Assembly (NCBI RefSeq): GCF_004366075.1
Contig: NZ_SODU01000001.1
Coordinates: 2,067,134 to 2,131,133, forward strand
Length of the DNA stretch: 64,000 nt
Reading direction: 5' to 3'
Source of the DNA: Kribbella pratensis
Lineage (GTDB): Bacteria > Actinomycetota > Actinomycetes > Propionibacteriales > Kribbellaceae
In this document: in pieces, positions 26,515-35,212 of the stretch
Numbering within the stretch: the first letter of the stretch is position 1
How the letters are laid out: the number at the start of each line of letters is the position of its first letter
Position numbers and translations under genes: made by a program
Notes under the pieces: generated by a model
Databases searched by the model: none
Told to the model about the DNA's origin: nothing
The model's input: only the letters and a program-made list of their open reading frames with translations

Positions 26515-28777
26515 GGTCCAGCTGTTGGCCGGCTCTCAGCTCCACGGTCCGTTCCCCGTCCGGCAACGCGATGCGATACGTCCCGGCGACAGACGCCCGT
26601 ACGACGGCCTCGGTCAGGATCCCGTCTCGCCAGGCGACGTCGAACGACAGGCCGCCGCGAGCGCGGAGGCCGTGGAACGAACCGTCGGGCCACTCCGCCG
26701 GCAGTGCGGGCAGCAGCCGGATGACGTCGGTGTGGCTCTGCAGGAGGAGCTCGGGGATGCAGCCGGTCAGGCCGAAGTTGGCGTCGATCTGGAAGATGTC
26801 GCCGTCGCGGTGCAGCAGGTTGTCCGACACCAGCCGACTCAAGTAGTCGTGGATCACCGCTACGGCGCGAGAGGGCTCGAACAGCCGCGCCCACAGCGCC
26901 ACCAGCCACGCAGCAGTCCAGCCGCCGTTCACCGCACCCGCAGTACGCAACTCCAACGAAGCACGAGCGGCCGCGGCCCATTCCGGCGTACGTGCCGGGT
27001 CGATTTCCGCGCCCGGATACAGACCGTAGAGGTGCGACTGATGACGATGCTGTGCCTCCGATGCCTGCCAGTCGGTCGGCCACTCGTGCAGCCGTCCGTC
27101 CGGTGTCACCCGGATCCCGGGCAACCGATCCCGAGCCGCAGTCGCCCGCGCGGCGAGCGAAGACTGCAGTCCCAGCACACCTTCCGCCTCGGTCAGGTTC
27201 GCGAACAACTCGCGGATCAGCCAGATGTCGTACGTCGACGTGAGGTCGACCGATGCCTTCGCACCGGACGGCAGCACGAAATGATGCTCCGGCGCGGTCG
27301 ACGGGATGAACTGCAGATGCTGACCATCGTCGACGAGCATCGCCAGTACGAACTCCGCCGCACCCGCGATCACCGGGTACGCCCGCTCTCGCAGGAAGTC
27401 CGCATCCAATGAGAACCGGTAGTGCTCCATGAGATGCGCCGTCAGCCAGACCCCACAGGTCGCGCACATCGACCACACCGGATCGTCCCCGCCGTCGCCG
27501 ACGGGCCAGGTCGCCCGCCAGATGTCCGCGTTGTGGTGCGAGACCCAGCCGGGTGCGTCGTACAGGATCCTCGCGGTCTCCGCACCCGACGAGGCCAGAC
27601 CTTCGATCAGGTCGGTCAACGGGTCGAAGCACTCGCTCAACCCGGTCAGGTCGGCGAGCCAGTAGTTCATCTGCGTGTTGATGTTGTTGGTCCAGTCACT
27701 GGCCCACATCGGCCGCCGGTCCTGGTTCCAGATGCCCTGCAGGTTGGCCGCCTGCGTCCCAGGGCGGGAGGACGCGATCAACAGGTACCGGCCGAGGTTG
27801 AACGCCAGCGCGACCAGATCCGGATCGTTGCCCCCGGCAGCGACCGCCTTGATCCGCTCGTCGGTCGGCAGCTCGACAGGAACGCCGAGCTCCAGCGACG
27901 CCCGGTCGTACAAGGACGCATGGTCCTCGACGTGCCGCTCCCGAAGCTTGTCCACGGCAACCGAATCCAGCACCGCAGACGCAGCACCCAAAGCCGTCAA
28001 GGGATCCCGTCCCGGCGGCGCCTGCCAGCCGGCGAACGTACTCGCCGCCGCCAGTACGACGGTCACCCGCGTCGCCCCACGCACCGCGATACCGTCGTGC
28101 GTTGCCGTCACCGGCCCTCCGTCGGCGAAGGCGCGCAGCGCGACACCGAACCCGATCCCGCGCCCGTCCTCGTACCGGATCGGATCCGGGCTCTCCCGGT
28201 ACTCGATCGTCAGATCCGACGGCGCCCGCCCGACCACACCATAGGTGCCATCAGCAACTTCCACCGCGATCGGATGCTGGCTCTCCAGGCTCAGATCCAG
28301 CGAGATCGCACCCGGCTGGTCGGCCGTGATCGTCCACGCCAGCACCTGGTCCGGCGCGGACACGAAGGTCTCGCGCCGGAACCGGGTGCCGTCCACCGTG
28401 TAGTCCACGCCCACGACGCCGGTGCTCAGGTCGAGCGTGCGCCGGTACTGCGTCGCCGTACCGCTCGACCGGATCACCAGATCGGCGAGCGGCTGGTACG
28501 ACTCCACCAGCGGACCCTGCAACGCCCGGGTCCGCTCGGTGGCCGCCAGCTGATCACCGTCCTCCAGCAACAACCGGCGTACGTCGGCCAGCACCGCCGG
28601 CCCGTCCGGGACGGTCAGCGTGCGCGGACCGTCACCGGACCAGACGTCGTCGAGGTTGAGCGCGATCCGCTCGTCGGCGACCCGGCCGTACACCTTCGCG
28701 CCGAGATGCCCGTTGCCCAGCGGCAACGCCTCGAACCAGTCCGACGCAGGGGCGTGGAACCACAGTTGATGGGACAA
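26498..28777 (-). CDS. GH95 family glycoside hydrolase (alpha-L-fucosidase-like)
   Basis: A 759-residue enzyme of family GH95, which hydrolyses alpha-L-fucosides or alpha-L-galactosides by an inverting mechanism. Family blocks: WFEALPLGNGHLGAKVYG at the N-terminus, LQGIWNQDRRPMWASDWTNN and INTQMNYWLADLTGLSE in the (alpha/alpha)6 barrel, WRATWPVGDGGDDPVWSM, and near the end HRDGDIFQIDANFGLTGCIP. No signal peptide, so it probably acts in the cytosol on imported oligosaccharides. The TTG start at 28777 directly follows the stop of the ABC solute-binding gene. It is last in a four-gene operon. Confidence 0.93.
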   Translation of the reverse strand: MSHQLWFHAPASDWFEALPLGNGHLGAKVYGRVADERIALNLDDVWSGDGPRTLTVPDGPAVLADVRRLLLEDGDQLAATERTRALQGPLVESYQPLADLVIRSSGTATQYRRTLDLSTGVVGVDYTVDGTRFRRETFVSAPDQVLAWTITADQPGAISLDLSLESQHPIAVEVADGTYGVVGRAPSDLTIEYRESPDPIRYEDGRGIGFGVALRAFADGGPVTATHDGIAVRGATRVTVVLAAASTFAGWQAPPGRDPLTALGAASAVLDSVAVDKLRERHVEDHASLYDRASLELGVPVELPTDERIKAVAAGGNDPDLVALAFNLGRYLLIASSRPGTQAANLQGIWNQDRRPMWASDWTNNINTQMNYWLADLTGLSECFDPLTDLIEGLASSGAETARILYDAPGWVSHHNADIWRATWPVGDGGDDPVWSMCATCGVWLTAHLMEHYRFSLDADFLRERAYPVIAGAAEFVLAMLVDDGQHLQFIPSTAPEHHFVLPSGAKASVDLTSTYDIWLIRELFANLTEAEGVLGLQSSLAARATAARDRLPGIRVTPDGRLHEWPTDWQASEAQHRHQSHLYGLYPGAEIDPARTPEWAAAARASLELRTAGAVNGGWTAAWLVALWARLFEPSRAVAVIHDYLSRLVSDNLLHRDGDIFQIDANFGLTGCIPELLLQSHTDVIRLLPALPAEWPDGSFHGLRARGGLSFDVAWRDGILTEAVVRASVAGTYRIALPDGERTVELRAGQQLDLVRGA

Positions 28778-30439
28778 CTACTTGCTTCCGGACTTGTACT
28801 TGTCGTAGGCCTGCTGGTTGATCTCCAGGTACCGCGGCATGCCGGTGCTCTCGAGTCCCTTCACGTACGCGTCCCAGTCGGTGTCGATGTTCTTCGAACC
28901 GGTGATGAAGGCCAGCTGGTTCTGGTTCACGTAGGTGTTCAGGTTGGTCTGCAGCGTCGCGAGCTCACCGCTCAGGCTCGGGTCCGGCCAGACCGAGGTC
29001 TGCGGGAACCACTGCGCCTTGTCCTCGTGGCCCTCGTACAGCTTGGTGGCTTCCCACAGCCGTCGTTCCAGGCCGGCGCCGGTGTAGATGTCCTTCGGCA
29101 CGACCTGCGCGTTCCGGTAGGCCAGCGTGTTGTTGTACTGACCGAGCGCGCCCCAGCTGATGTTCTTCGGCGCGTCCTGCTTCGGTTTGTACAGCGCCTT
29201 GGTGCTGGCGTCGAGCGCGATGTCACCAGGGCCGGGCTTGGTCCAGCCGACACCCTCCGGGCCCATGTTGGTGATCATCTGGCCCTCGTCGCTGTAGATC
29301 CAGTCGAGCATCTTGATCGCCGCGACCTGGGCCTCCTTGCTGGCCTTGTTGGTCAGCATGAACGTGTAGCCGGTCGACGTCGGGTGGTTGTACCCGGTGT
29401 AGCTCTTGCCCTCAGGGCCGGTCAGCGGCGGTACGGCGTCGTACTGCTTGTCCCGGCCGTCCTTCGAGTCCAGCTGGACGAAGATGCCCGGCCACAGCAC
29501 CGGCACAGAGCCGAGTACGACGGCCTTCGGGTTGTTGCCCTGGGCCTGCAGCGCCTGCGCGTTCTGGGTGAACGCGGCCTGGTCGATCAGACCGTCCTTG
29601 TAGAGGCCGCGGATGTACTTCAGGCCTTCCTTCCACTGGTCCGACGTCACCGGCGTGACGACCTTGTCGCCGTTCAGCGTGATCAGCGACCGGACGCCGT
29701 TGTTCGCGCCGACCGGGTCGTAGGCGAACGCGTTCATCAGGTACGCGATCAGGCTGCTGTCCTGCGGGTCGCTCGTCATCGGGATCTCGTCGGCCTTGCC
29801 GTTGCCGTTCGGGTCCTTGGTCTTGAACGCCTCGAGCACCTTGCGCAGGTCGTCGGTGGTCTTCGGCACCTGCAGACCGAGCTTCTTCAGCCAGGTGCTG
29901 TTGATCCACAGCTTGTCCGGGTATGTGCAGTGGAAGCAGTCCGCCCACTGCGGCAACGCGTAGATGTGACCGTCGGGCGCGGTCGACATCTCCTTGTACT
30001 CCTTGTTGGAGTCCAGCGCCTTCTGGATGTTCGGCGCGTTCTCCTTGATCAGGTCCTCGAGCGGTACGGCGATGCCCTGCTGGCCGAGCTTCAGCACCTC
30101 CGCCTGGGTGAACGCGTCGATCCACGGGATCAGGAAGAACAGGTCCGGGTAGTCGCCGCTGGCCAGCGAGATCTGCCGCTTCTCCTTGGCCGGCCCGGCG
30201 TCGTACGTCGTGGTCTGCCAGCGGAACTGGATCTTGAACTTGTCGCTGATGATCTTGGTCACCGCGTTGGTGTCCATGTTGGTGCTCTGGTCGGACGGCG
30301 TGAACGTGTCGATGACGACCTTGCCGTCCGCCGACGTCTCGTTCGCCGCACCCTTGGACGACTTGTCCGAGCTGCAGGCTGCCAGGGCGAGCGCGCCGGC
30401 GGCTGCCAGCGCGACGACCTTGCTCACGGATGAGCGCAT
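28778..30439 (-). CDS. ABC transporter sugar-binding lipoprotein
   Basis: A 553-residue family 1-type extracellular solute-binding lipoprotein of the LplA/polysaccharide-uptake group. The lipobox LALAA-Cys22 is followed by SSDKSSKGAANETS. Typical blocks: GDYPDLFFLIPWIDAFTQAE, KLWINSTWLKKLGLQVP, EIPMTSDPQDSS and SYTGYNHPTSTGYTFMLTNK, with an Asn/Gly-rich calcium-like DPNGNGKADE. Length and style match proteins that bind large oligosaccharides. It lies between the permease genes and GH95 in one operon. ATG at 30439 with GAAGGG upstream. No ATPase gene is present nearby, so a shared MsiK-type ATPase is likely. Confidence 0.92.
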   Translation of the reverse strand: MRSSVSKVVALAAAGALALAACSSDKSSKGAANETSADGKVVIDTFTPSDQSTNMDTNAVTKIISDKFKIQFRWQTTTYDAGPAKEKRQISLASGDYPDLFFLIPWIDAFTQAEVLKLGQQGIAVPLEDLIKENAPNIQKALDSNKEYKEMSTAPDGHIYALPQWADCFHCTYPDKLWINSTWLKKLGLQVPKTTDDLRKVLEAFKTKDPNGNGKADEIPMTSDPQDSSLIAYLMNAFAYDPVGANNGVRSLITLNGDKVVTPVTSDQWKEGLKYIRGLYKDGLIDQAAFTQNAQALQAQGNNPKAVVLGSVPVLWPGIFVQLDSKDGRDKQYDAVPPLTGPEGKSYTGYNHPTSTGYTFMLTNKASKEAQVAAIKMLDWIYSDEGQMITNMGPEGVGWTKPGPGDIALDASTKALYKPKQDAPKNISWGALGQYNNTLAYRNAQVVPKDIYTGAGLERRLWEATKLYEGHEDKAQWFPQTSVWPDPSLSGELATLQTNLNTYVNQNQLAFITGSKNIDTDWDAYVKGLESTGMPRYLEINQQAYDKYKSGSK

Positions 30440-30468
30440 TGCTGTGTTTCCCTTCTGGAGGTGGCCTT

Positions 30469-31413
30469 TCAGCCCTTGACCGCGCCGACCATCACGCCCT
30501 TGGTGAAGTGGCGGGCGACGAACGGGTAGATGATCAGTACGGGCAGACTCGAGATGACGATGAGCGCGTACTTGAGGACGTTGGCCAGCTGTTGCTGTTC
30601 GAGCTGCTGGGCCAGACTCGTCGTGGTGGTGGACCCAGTGAGCGTGTTCAGGATCAGAACGTTCCGCAGGACGATCTGCAGCGGGTACAGGCCGGGGTCC
30701 TTGAGGTAGATCAGTGCGTCGAAGTAGCTGTTCCACTGGAAGATCGCGTACATCAGCGCGATCACCGCGATCACCGGCTTGGACAGCGGCAGTACGATCG
30801 ACCACAGGAAGCGCAGATCGCTCGCCCCGTCAATGGTGGCCGCCTCGTACAGCTCGTCCGGGATCGTGCTGCGGAAGAACGTCCGCGCGATGATCACCTG
30901 CCAGACGCCGATCGCGCTCGGGATCACCATCGCCCACCGGGTGTTCAGCATCCCGAGGTCCTGGACCACCAGGTACGTCGGGATCAGGCCGCCGGAGAAC
31001 AGCATGGTGAAGATCAGCACGCTCATGATCACGTTCCGGCCGAAGAACGTCCGGCGGGACAACGGGTACGCGATCGCGATCGTCAGCGTGACGCTGATCA
31101 GGGTCCCGCCGATCGCGTAGATGAACGAGTTCAGGTAGCCCTTCATGATCAGCGGATCGCTGAAAGCCTCCTTGTACGCCCGCAGGCTCGGCTCGATCGG
31201 CCACAACAGCACCCGGCCGGCACTCACCGCCGACGGGCTGCTGAACGAGTTCGCGACGATGTAGATCAGCGGTACGGCGACCAGGATCAGCGCGATCCAC
31301 AGCATGATCCGCACGCCGAGCAGGAAGATCTTGTCGGTGCGCGTCTCCTCGATCGTGGTGCGCTCCGACCGTTTGACCGACGTACGCCGGAAGCCTTGAA
31401 GAGTGATGCTCAT
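30469..31413 (-). CDS. ABC sugar transporter permease (LplC/CUT1-like)
   Basis: A 314-residue inner-membrane permease, about six helices, pairing with the permease encoded just upstream. The cytosolic EAA loop that contacts the ATPase reads ELYEAATIDGASDLRFLWSI. N-terminal IMLWIALILVAVPLIYIVAN and the central TMLFSGGLIPTYLVVQDLGM are characteristic of the LplC group. The ATG at 31413 overlaps the upstream gene by four bases (ATGA), so the two permeases are co-translated. The operon continues with the binding lipoprotein and GH95. Confidence 0.93.
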   Translation of the reverse strand: MSITLQGFRRTSVKRSERTTIEETRTDKIFLLGVRIMLWIALILVAVPLIYIVANSFSSPSAVSAGRVLLWPIEPSLRAYKEAFSDPLIMKGYLNSFIYAIGGTLISVTLTIAIAYPLSRRTFFGRNVIMSVLIFTMLFSGGLIPTYLVVQDLGMLNTRWAMVIPSAIGVWQVIIARTFFRSTIPDELYEAATIDGASDLRFLWSIVLPLSKPVIAVIALMYAIFQWNSYFDALIYLKDPGLYPLQIVLRNVLILNTLTGSTTTTSLAQQLEQQQLANVLKYALIVISSLPVLIIYPFVARHFTKGVMVGAVKG

Positions 31414-32408
31414 GACCAGAGTCCGTTTCCGGTGATGCGCTTGGCGGCGAAGTTCACGCCGAGCAGCAGGAACAGGTTGATCACCGAGTTGAAGAGCCCG
31501 ATGGCGGTCGCCATGCTGAAGTCCGCGTTCAGCAGACCGGTCTTGTAGACGTAGGTGGCGATGATCTCGGACTGCGCGGTGTTCAGCGGGTTCTGCAGCA
31601 GGAACGCCTTCTCGAACCCGATCGACATGATGTTGCCGACGCCCAGCACCAGGATGATCACCGCGGTCGGCATGATCCCCGGCAGGTCGACGTGCCGGAT
31701 CCGCTGCAGCCGGCTGGCGCCGTCGATCCGCGCCGACTCGTGCAGCGCCGGATCGATCCCGGACAGCGCGGCCAGGTAGATCACCGCGGAGTAGCCGGTG
31801 GTCTGCCACACGTCCGACCAGACGTAGATGTGCCGGAAGTAGTCCGGATTGCCGAGGAAGTCCACGGACGGTACGCCGAACAGCCCGATCGCGTCGTTGA
31901 CGAATCCGAGCCGTGGCGACAGCACCAGGATCGTCATCGAGACCACGACCACGGTGGAGATGAAGTACGGCGCGTACGTGACCAGCTGCACGAGCTTCTT
32001 GAACCGGCCGTTGCGGATCTCGTTCAGCGCGATCGCCAGGATGATCGGGATCGGGAAGCTGGCGAGCACCGTGTAGACCGACAGCAGGAACGTGTTCTTC
32101 ACCAGGGTCCAGAACACCGGGTTCTGGAAGAACAGCTCGAAGTTGCGGAAGCCGACCCAGTCACTGCCCCACGGGCCCTTGATCGGGCTGTAGTTCTTGA
32201 ACGCGATCACGGCGTTCGCGATCGGGACGTACTTGAAGATCACGAAGTACGCGAGCGGTACGACGACCAGCAGGTAGAGCTGCCAGTGCCGCCGCAGACT
32301 GCGCCGGGCCTGGGTCCGGCGACTCGTTCGCGGTGGTTTCCGGGCGGTCGCCGCGGCCGGCGGCGCCGGTACCGCCGGTGCCGGTTTCACCTCGAAGGTT
32401 GCGCTCAC
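31410..32408 (-). CDS. ABC sugar transporter permease (LplB-like)
   Basis: A 332-residue permease, first gene of the fucoside/polysaccharide operon. After an Ala/Pro-rich cytosolic tail come about six helices, beginning LYLLVVVPLAYFVIFKYVPI. The EAA motif is HESARIDGASRLQRIRHV. FKNYSPIKGPWGSDWVGFRN and FGVPSVDFLGNPDYFR are typical of LplB relatives. The start is GTG at 32408 with AAGGA upstream. The 346 bases before it hold the presumed operon promoter. Confidence 0.93.
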   Translation of the reverse strand: MSATFEVKPAPAVPAPPAAATARKPPRTSRRTQARRSLRRHWQLYLLVVVPLAYFVIFKYVPIANAVIAFKNYSPIKGPWGSDWVGFRNFELFFQNPVFWTLVKNTFLLSVYTVLASFPIPIILAIALNEIRNGRFKKLVQLVTYAPYFISTVVVVSMTILVLSPRLGFVNDAIGLFGVPSVDFLGNPDYFRHIYVWSDVWQTTGYSAVIYLAALSGIDPALHESARIDGASRLQRIRHVDLPGIMPTAVIILVLGVGNIMSIGFEKAFLLQNPLNTAQSEIIATYVYKTGLLNADFSMATAIGLFNSVINLFLLLGVNFAAKRITGNGLWS

Positions 32409-32555
32409 TCCGCATCCTTTCCCTCACGCGCTGGAGTGGAACCGATATCCGATAGGATCTCGGGTTTCGCTATCCCGGAGGATGACACACAACCCCACCG
32501 CTGCGGAAGACTTGCCACCCGAGTCGATGCCGGATGGTGACCGTGGGGCTCAGAT

Positions 32556-32575
32556 CCCTTGCAGACAAGGGTTTT
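32556..32575 (+). terminator. Terminator-like hairpin on the plus strand (antisense to the operon leader)
   Basis: CCCTTG (32556-32561) pairs with CAAGGG (32566-32571) around a four-base loop and is followed by TTTT. It points in the plus direction, although both flanking genes are on the minus strand. It may end an antisense transcript or simply be a stem in the operon leader. Confidence 0.45.
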
Positions 32576-32617
32576 CCGGCGTTGCCCCCAGCAACCACCG
32601 GTCGCAGAACGCCGAAT

Positions 32618-32641
32618 GATCCGGTGGCGAGCCACCGGATC
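32618..32641. repeat. Perfect 11-bp inverted repeat
   Basis: GATCCGGTGGC (32618-32628) and GCCACCGGATC (32631-32641) are exact inverse copies separated by two bases. As RNA this forms a strong hairpin with a CGAG tetraloop. It lies about 115 bases past the phosphotransferase stop and 210 bases before the permease operon; no T-run follows on the minus strand, so it is a terminator candidate only by position. Confidence 0.7.
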
Positions 32642-32720
32642 CGGGCAGACGTCGATCACACCCGGGGTCGCTCTGAGCCACCGACACCGGACCGATCCGC
32701 AATTTATTTCTTCTGTTAAC

Positions 32721-32734
32721 TATATAGCAGTCAA
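32721..32734 (-). promoter_or_regulatory. Possible extended -10 promoter in an A/T-rich island
   Basis: On the minus strand TTGACT (32734-32729) is closely followed by TGCTATATAG, an extended -10-like sequence at about 32729-32720, and GTTAAC. This is the most A/T-rich stretch in the neighbourhood. It could serve the permease-GH95 operon with a long leader, or be the binding site of a ROK or LacI-type repressor. Confidence 0.35.
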
Positions 32735-32754
32735 CCTGCCGTCGACGGCCAATG

Positions 32755-33639
32755 TCAAGACCTGGCCGCGGCGAGCTGCCGAGCGATCGTCACCTCGTCG
32801 AAACGGCCCTCCTGCCGGCCGTTCCAGAGCTCGGCCATCACCATCAACACCCGGAACACGACCCGCAACGGCTCGATCGCAGCGAGCTCATGCTCGGTGA
32901 GCGGTTCGGCGGCGGCTCGCTGGTAGCCGGCCAGCATGTCCGGCTGCACCCTGCCGATCACGAGCTCCCAGACCCGGCTGTCCAGATGACACAGGTCGAA
33001 GTCGATCACCCCGGCGAGACGACCGTCGTCGTCGAAGTGCAGATTCCAGCTCGCGAAGTCGCCGTGCACGATCGTCTGCGGCAGTCCCAGCAGGCCGTAC
33101 TCCCGCACCAGTTCCTTGGCGCCGTCCATCGCGCGCGCTGCCCTGTCGGCAAGATCAGGCCGCTGCTCGCGAAGCAGCTCGACGCCGCGGTCCCAGCCCT
33201 GGAACTCCCCCATCGCGTCCAGGTCCGCGGCCTGGAAGAACCCGGGCCTCGAGCCGAGGTCGAGGTCGCTCAGGTCCGCGTGCAACCGGGCGAGCACCTC
33301 GCCGCGCTCGGTCTGCTGCGCCACGGTCTCGTCCTGGTGCGGCGTTCCAGGTACGAAGCGGGTGGCTGCCCAGAGCCGATCGTCGTACTGGATCGGGCCG
33401 GCGATCCGCGCCGGAACGCACCAGCCGCGCGCGGTCAGATGATCGAGCACCTGGGTCTCGTAGGCAAGGTCCTCTGCAGTCCTCAGCAAGTGGTACCGGC
33501 GAAGGATGTGATGCTCGCCGTCGCTGGTCCACAGATGCCAGTTGCCGTTACGAACCGATTCCTCGTCACCGGGCCGGGTCGGCTCCAGTCGCGCCGGCTC
33601 GATTCCCAATGCTGCCGTCACATCACCCAATGCGACCAT
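32755..33639 (-). CDS. Aminoglycoside phosphotransferase-fold kinase
   Basis: A 294-residue small-molecule kinase of the APH/choline kinase fold. The catalytic loop is IVHGDFASWNLHFDDDGRLA and the metal-binding motif is GVIDFDLC; the N-lobe has HHILRRYHLL with YETQVLDHLTARG. The real substrate is unknown; only some members confer antibiotic resistance. The ATG at 33639 lies six bases after CAGGAT with no ribosome site, so it may be leaderless. It is divergent from an MFS exporter with an attenuator-like leader. Confidence 0.85.
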   Translation of the reverse strand: MVALGDVTAALGIEPARLEPTRPGDEESVRNGNWHLWTSDGEHHILRRYHLLRTAEDLAYETQVLDHLTARGWCVPARIAGPIQYDDRLWAATRFVPGTPHQDETVAQQTERGEVLARLHADLSDLDLGSRPGFFQAADLDAMGEFQGWDRGVELLREQRPDLADRAARAMDGAKELVREYGLLGLPQTIVHGDFASWNLHFDDDGRLAGVIDFDLCHLDSRVWELVIGRVQPDMLAGYQRAAAEPLTEHELAAIEPLRVVFRVLMVMAELWNGRQEGRFDEVTIARQLAAARS

Positions 33640-33806
33640 TCCCGCATCCTGGCAGGTCGCCGCGGACGGGGTCGTCGGGGGCCGTCGGCCAGAGAAAAAC
33701 CTGACCCGACCATCACGGGGGAACGGCCGGGCCAGGCACTACAGATAGTACTCCTGATCACCAACCGGGGTCGGCTAATTCGAAGGCGGACGCGCCGCGT
33801 TTCCCC

Positions 33807-33836
33807 TACCGTGTCGCCATGCGTACTCGTTCCTGA
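33807..33836 (+). promoter_or_regulatory. Promoter and five-residue upstream ORF of the MFS exporter
   Basis: TACCGT (33807-33812), six bases, then ATG CGT ACT CGT TCC TGA (33819-33836, peptide MRTRS). The spacing makes the peptide's ATG the likely first transcribed base. The last codon and stop form the 5' arm of an inverted repeat whose other arm covers the exporter's ribosome site. A/T-rich TAATT lies upstream of the -35 position, as in WhiB7-dependent promoters, but that is speculative. Confidence 0.6.
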
Positions 33837-33946
33837 AAGCGCACCACCGCGGCCCCGTCGCCGTCCGTGCGCAACGCAAGCGTTTGACCCAGCCGGTCGC
33901 CGCTTCGTCCTGCCCGCACGCCCATTTCAGGAACACGCTTTCAGGA
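33831..33946 (+). promoter_or_regulatory. Ribosome-site-sequestering inverted repeat (translational attenuator)
   Basis: TCCTGAAAGCG (33831-33841) is perfectly complementary to CGCTTTCAGGA (33936-33946). The 3' arm includes most of the AGGAG ribosome site (33943-33947) that lies nine bases before the MFS ATG. A second copy of TTTCAGGA (33925-33932) could pair instead. The pattern matches erm-type or efflux-gene attenuators, where a ribosome stalled on the leader frees the ribosome site. Confidence 0.65.
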
Positions 33947-33956
33947 GCCACCCGAG

Positions 33957-35201
33957 ATGTCTTCCTACCGCTCTGCCGACCCCACCCGGACGTACTACGT
34001 CTACAACGCCGCCTGGTCCTTCCTGGCCGCGCTGTCGTTCACGCTCAACCTCGTGTACTACGTCCGCGACGCCGGACTCGACCCCCTGCAGATGGTCCTG
34101 GTCGGGACCACGCTCGAGCTCACCTGTTTCCTCTTCGAGATCCCCACCGGCATCGTCGCCGACCTGTACAGCCGCCGGCTCTCGATCGTGATCGGCTTCG
34201 TGCTGATCGGCGCCGGTCTGCTGCTCCAGGGCCTGGTGCCCGCGTTCCTGGCGATCCTCGCCGCGCAGGTGCTGTGGGGCGTCGGGTACACGTTCACGTC
34301 CGGCGCCGACCGGGCCTGGATCACCGACGAAATCGGCACCGAGCGAGTCGGCGGAGTGTTCGTCCGCACGCAACAGTTCGAGCTGGCTGCGAAGATCGCC
34401 GGCACGGTCACCGCCGGAGGTCTCGGACTGATCAGCCTGCCGCTGCCGATGGTGATCTCCGGCGCCGGGACGATGCTGCTCGGCGTGTTGCTCGCACTGT
34501 TCATGCGTGAGCAGAACTTCCATCGCACGCCGCGCGAGGAGCGTGAGACGTTCCGGCAGCTGGCAGACACGTTCAAGCACGGTCTGACGGTCGCCCGGCG
34601 ACGTCCCGTCGTACGGACGCTCGTGGTCATCAGCCTGATCGCGGGCCTGTCCAGCGAGGCCTTCGACCGGCTGTGGTCGGTGCAGCTCCTGACCTTCAGC
34701 TTCCCGACCGTGTTCGGTACGTCGGACCCGGCACTCTGGTTCACCGCCCTGGCGCTGGCCGGCACCGCTCTCTCACTGGCCGCGTCACTGCTGCTGAACC
34801 GCTTCTCCGCCGAGCGCCTGCAGGCCTCGCACCCGACCGGCATCCTCGCGACGCTCGCTTCGCTGGACGTCCTCGGCATGTTCCTGTTCGCGTTCGCCGG
34901 GAACTTCTGGCTCGCGCTCGCGGCGCTCTGGTTGCGCCAGATCGCCGACACCGTCTCGATCCCGATCCACTCCGGCTGGCTGAACCGGCATGTCGACTCC
35001 CGTTCCCGGGCGACCGTGCTCTCGATGGTGTCGCAGGCGAACGCGATCGGCCAGGTCGTCGGCGGCCCGCCGCTCGGCGCCCTCGGCCGTACGTCGTTGC
35101 GCGGCGCACTGCTCGCGTCCGCGCTGATCTGGCTACCGATCCCGGCCTTGTACCTGCGGCTCAAGGATGCCCGCAGTACGACCGAGAAGCAGGCCGTCTG
35201 A
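33957..35201 (+). CDS. MFS transporter, probable drug exporter
   Basis: A 414-residue inner-membrane protein with about 12 predicted helices, major facilitator superfamily. The loop between helices 2 and 3 reads PTGIVADLYSRRLSIVIGFV, a form of the GxxxDxxxRR motif. The central loop has EQNFHRTPREERETFRQ. It lacks the length of DHA2 proteins and is closest in style to DHA1-type drug exporters. The elaborate leader with an upstream ORF suggests induction by a translation inhibitor, and so an antibiotic as substrate; this is inference. Convergent with terC at a distance of 11 bases. Confidence 0.88.
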   Translation: MSSYRSADPTRTYYVYNAAWSFLAALSFTLNLVYYVRDAGLDPLQMVLVGTTLELTCFLFEIPTGIVADLYSRRLSIVIGFVLIGAGLLLQGLVPAFLAILAAQVLWGVGYTFTSGADRAWITDEIGTERVGGVFVRTQQFELAAKIAGTVTAGGLGLISLPLPMVISGAGTMLLGVLLALFMREQNFHRTPREERETFRQLADTFKHGLTVARRRPVVRTLVVISLIAGLSSEAFDRLWSVQLLTFSFPTVFGTSDPALWFTALALAGTALSLAASLLLNRFSAERLQASHPTGILATLASLDVLGMFLFAFAGNFWLALAALWLRQIADTVSIPIHSGWLNRHVDSRSRATVLSMVSQANAIGQVVGGPPLGALGRTSLRGALLASALIWLPIPALYLRLKDARSTTEKQAV

Positions 35202-35212
35202 CCGGCCGTGGA

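Larger units (their letters stand above)
32409..32754. other. Regulatory intergenic region upstream of the GH95 operon
   Basis: No gene is supported. It holds an A/T-rich island at 32700-32735, a perfect 11-bp inverted repeat at 32618-32641, and a plus-strand hairpin with a T-tail at 32556-32575. A purine-rich sequence with GATATC/GATAGGATC elements lies at about 32440-32465 near the first permease. The operator of a sugar-responsive repressor is expected here but cannot be singled out. Confidence 0.5.

Noticed and set aside
27422..30433. A 1003-codon frame opposite GH95 and the solute-binding gene
   Set aside because: It crosses two well-identified genes on the other strand and is Arg/His-rich without any family signature.
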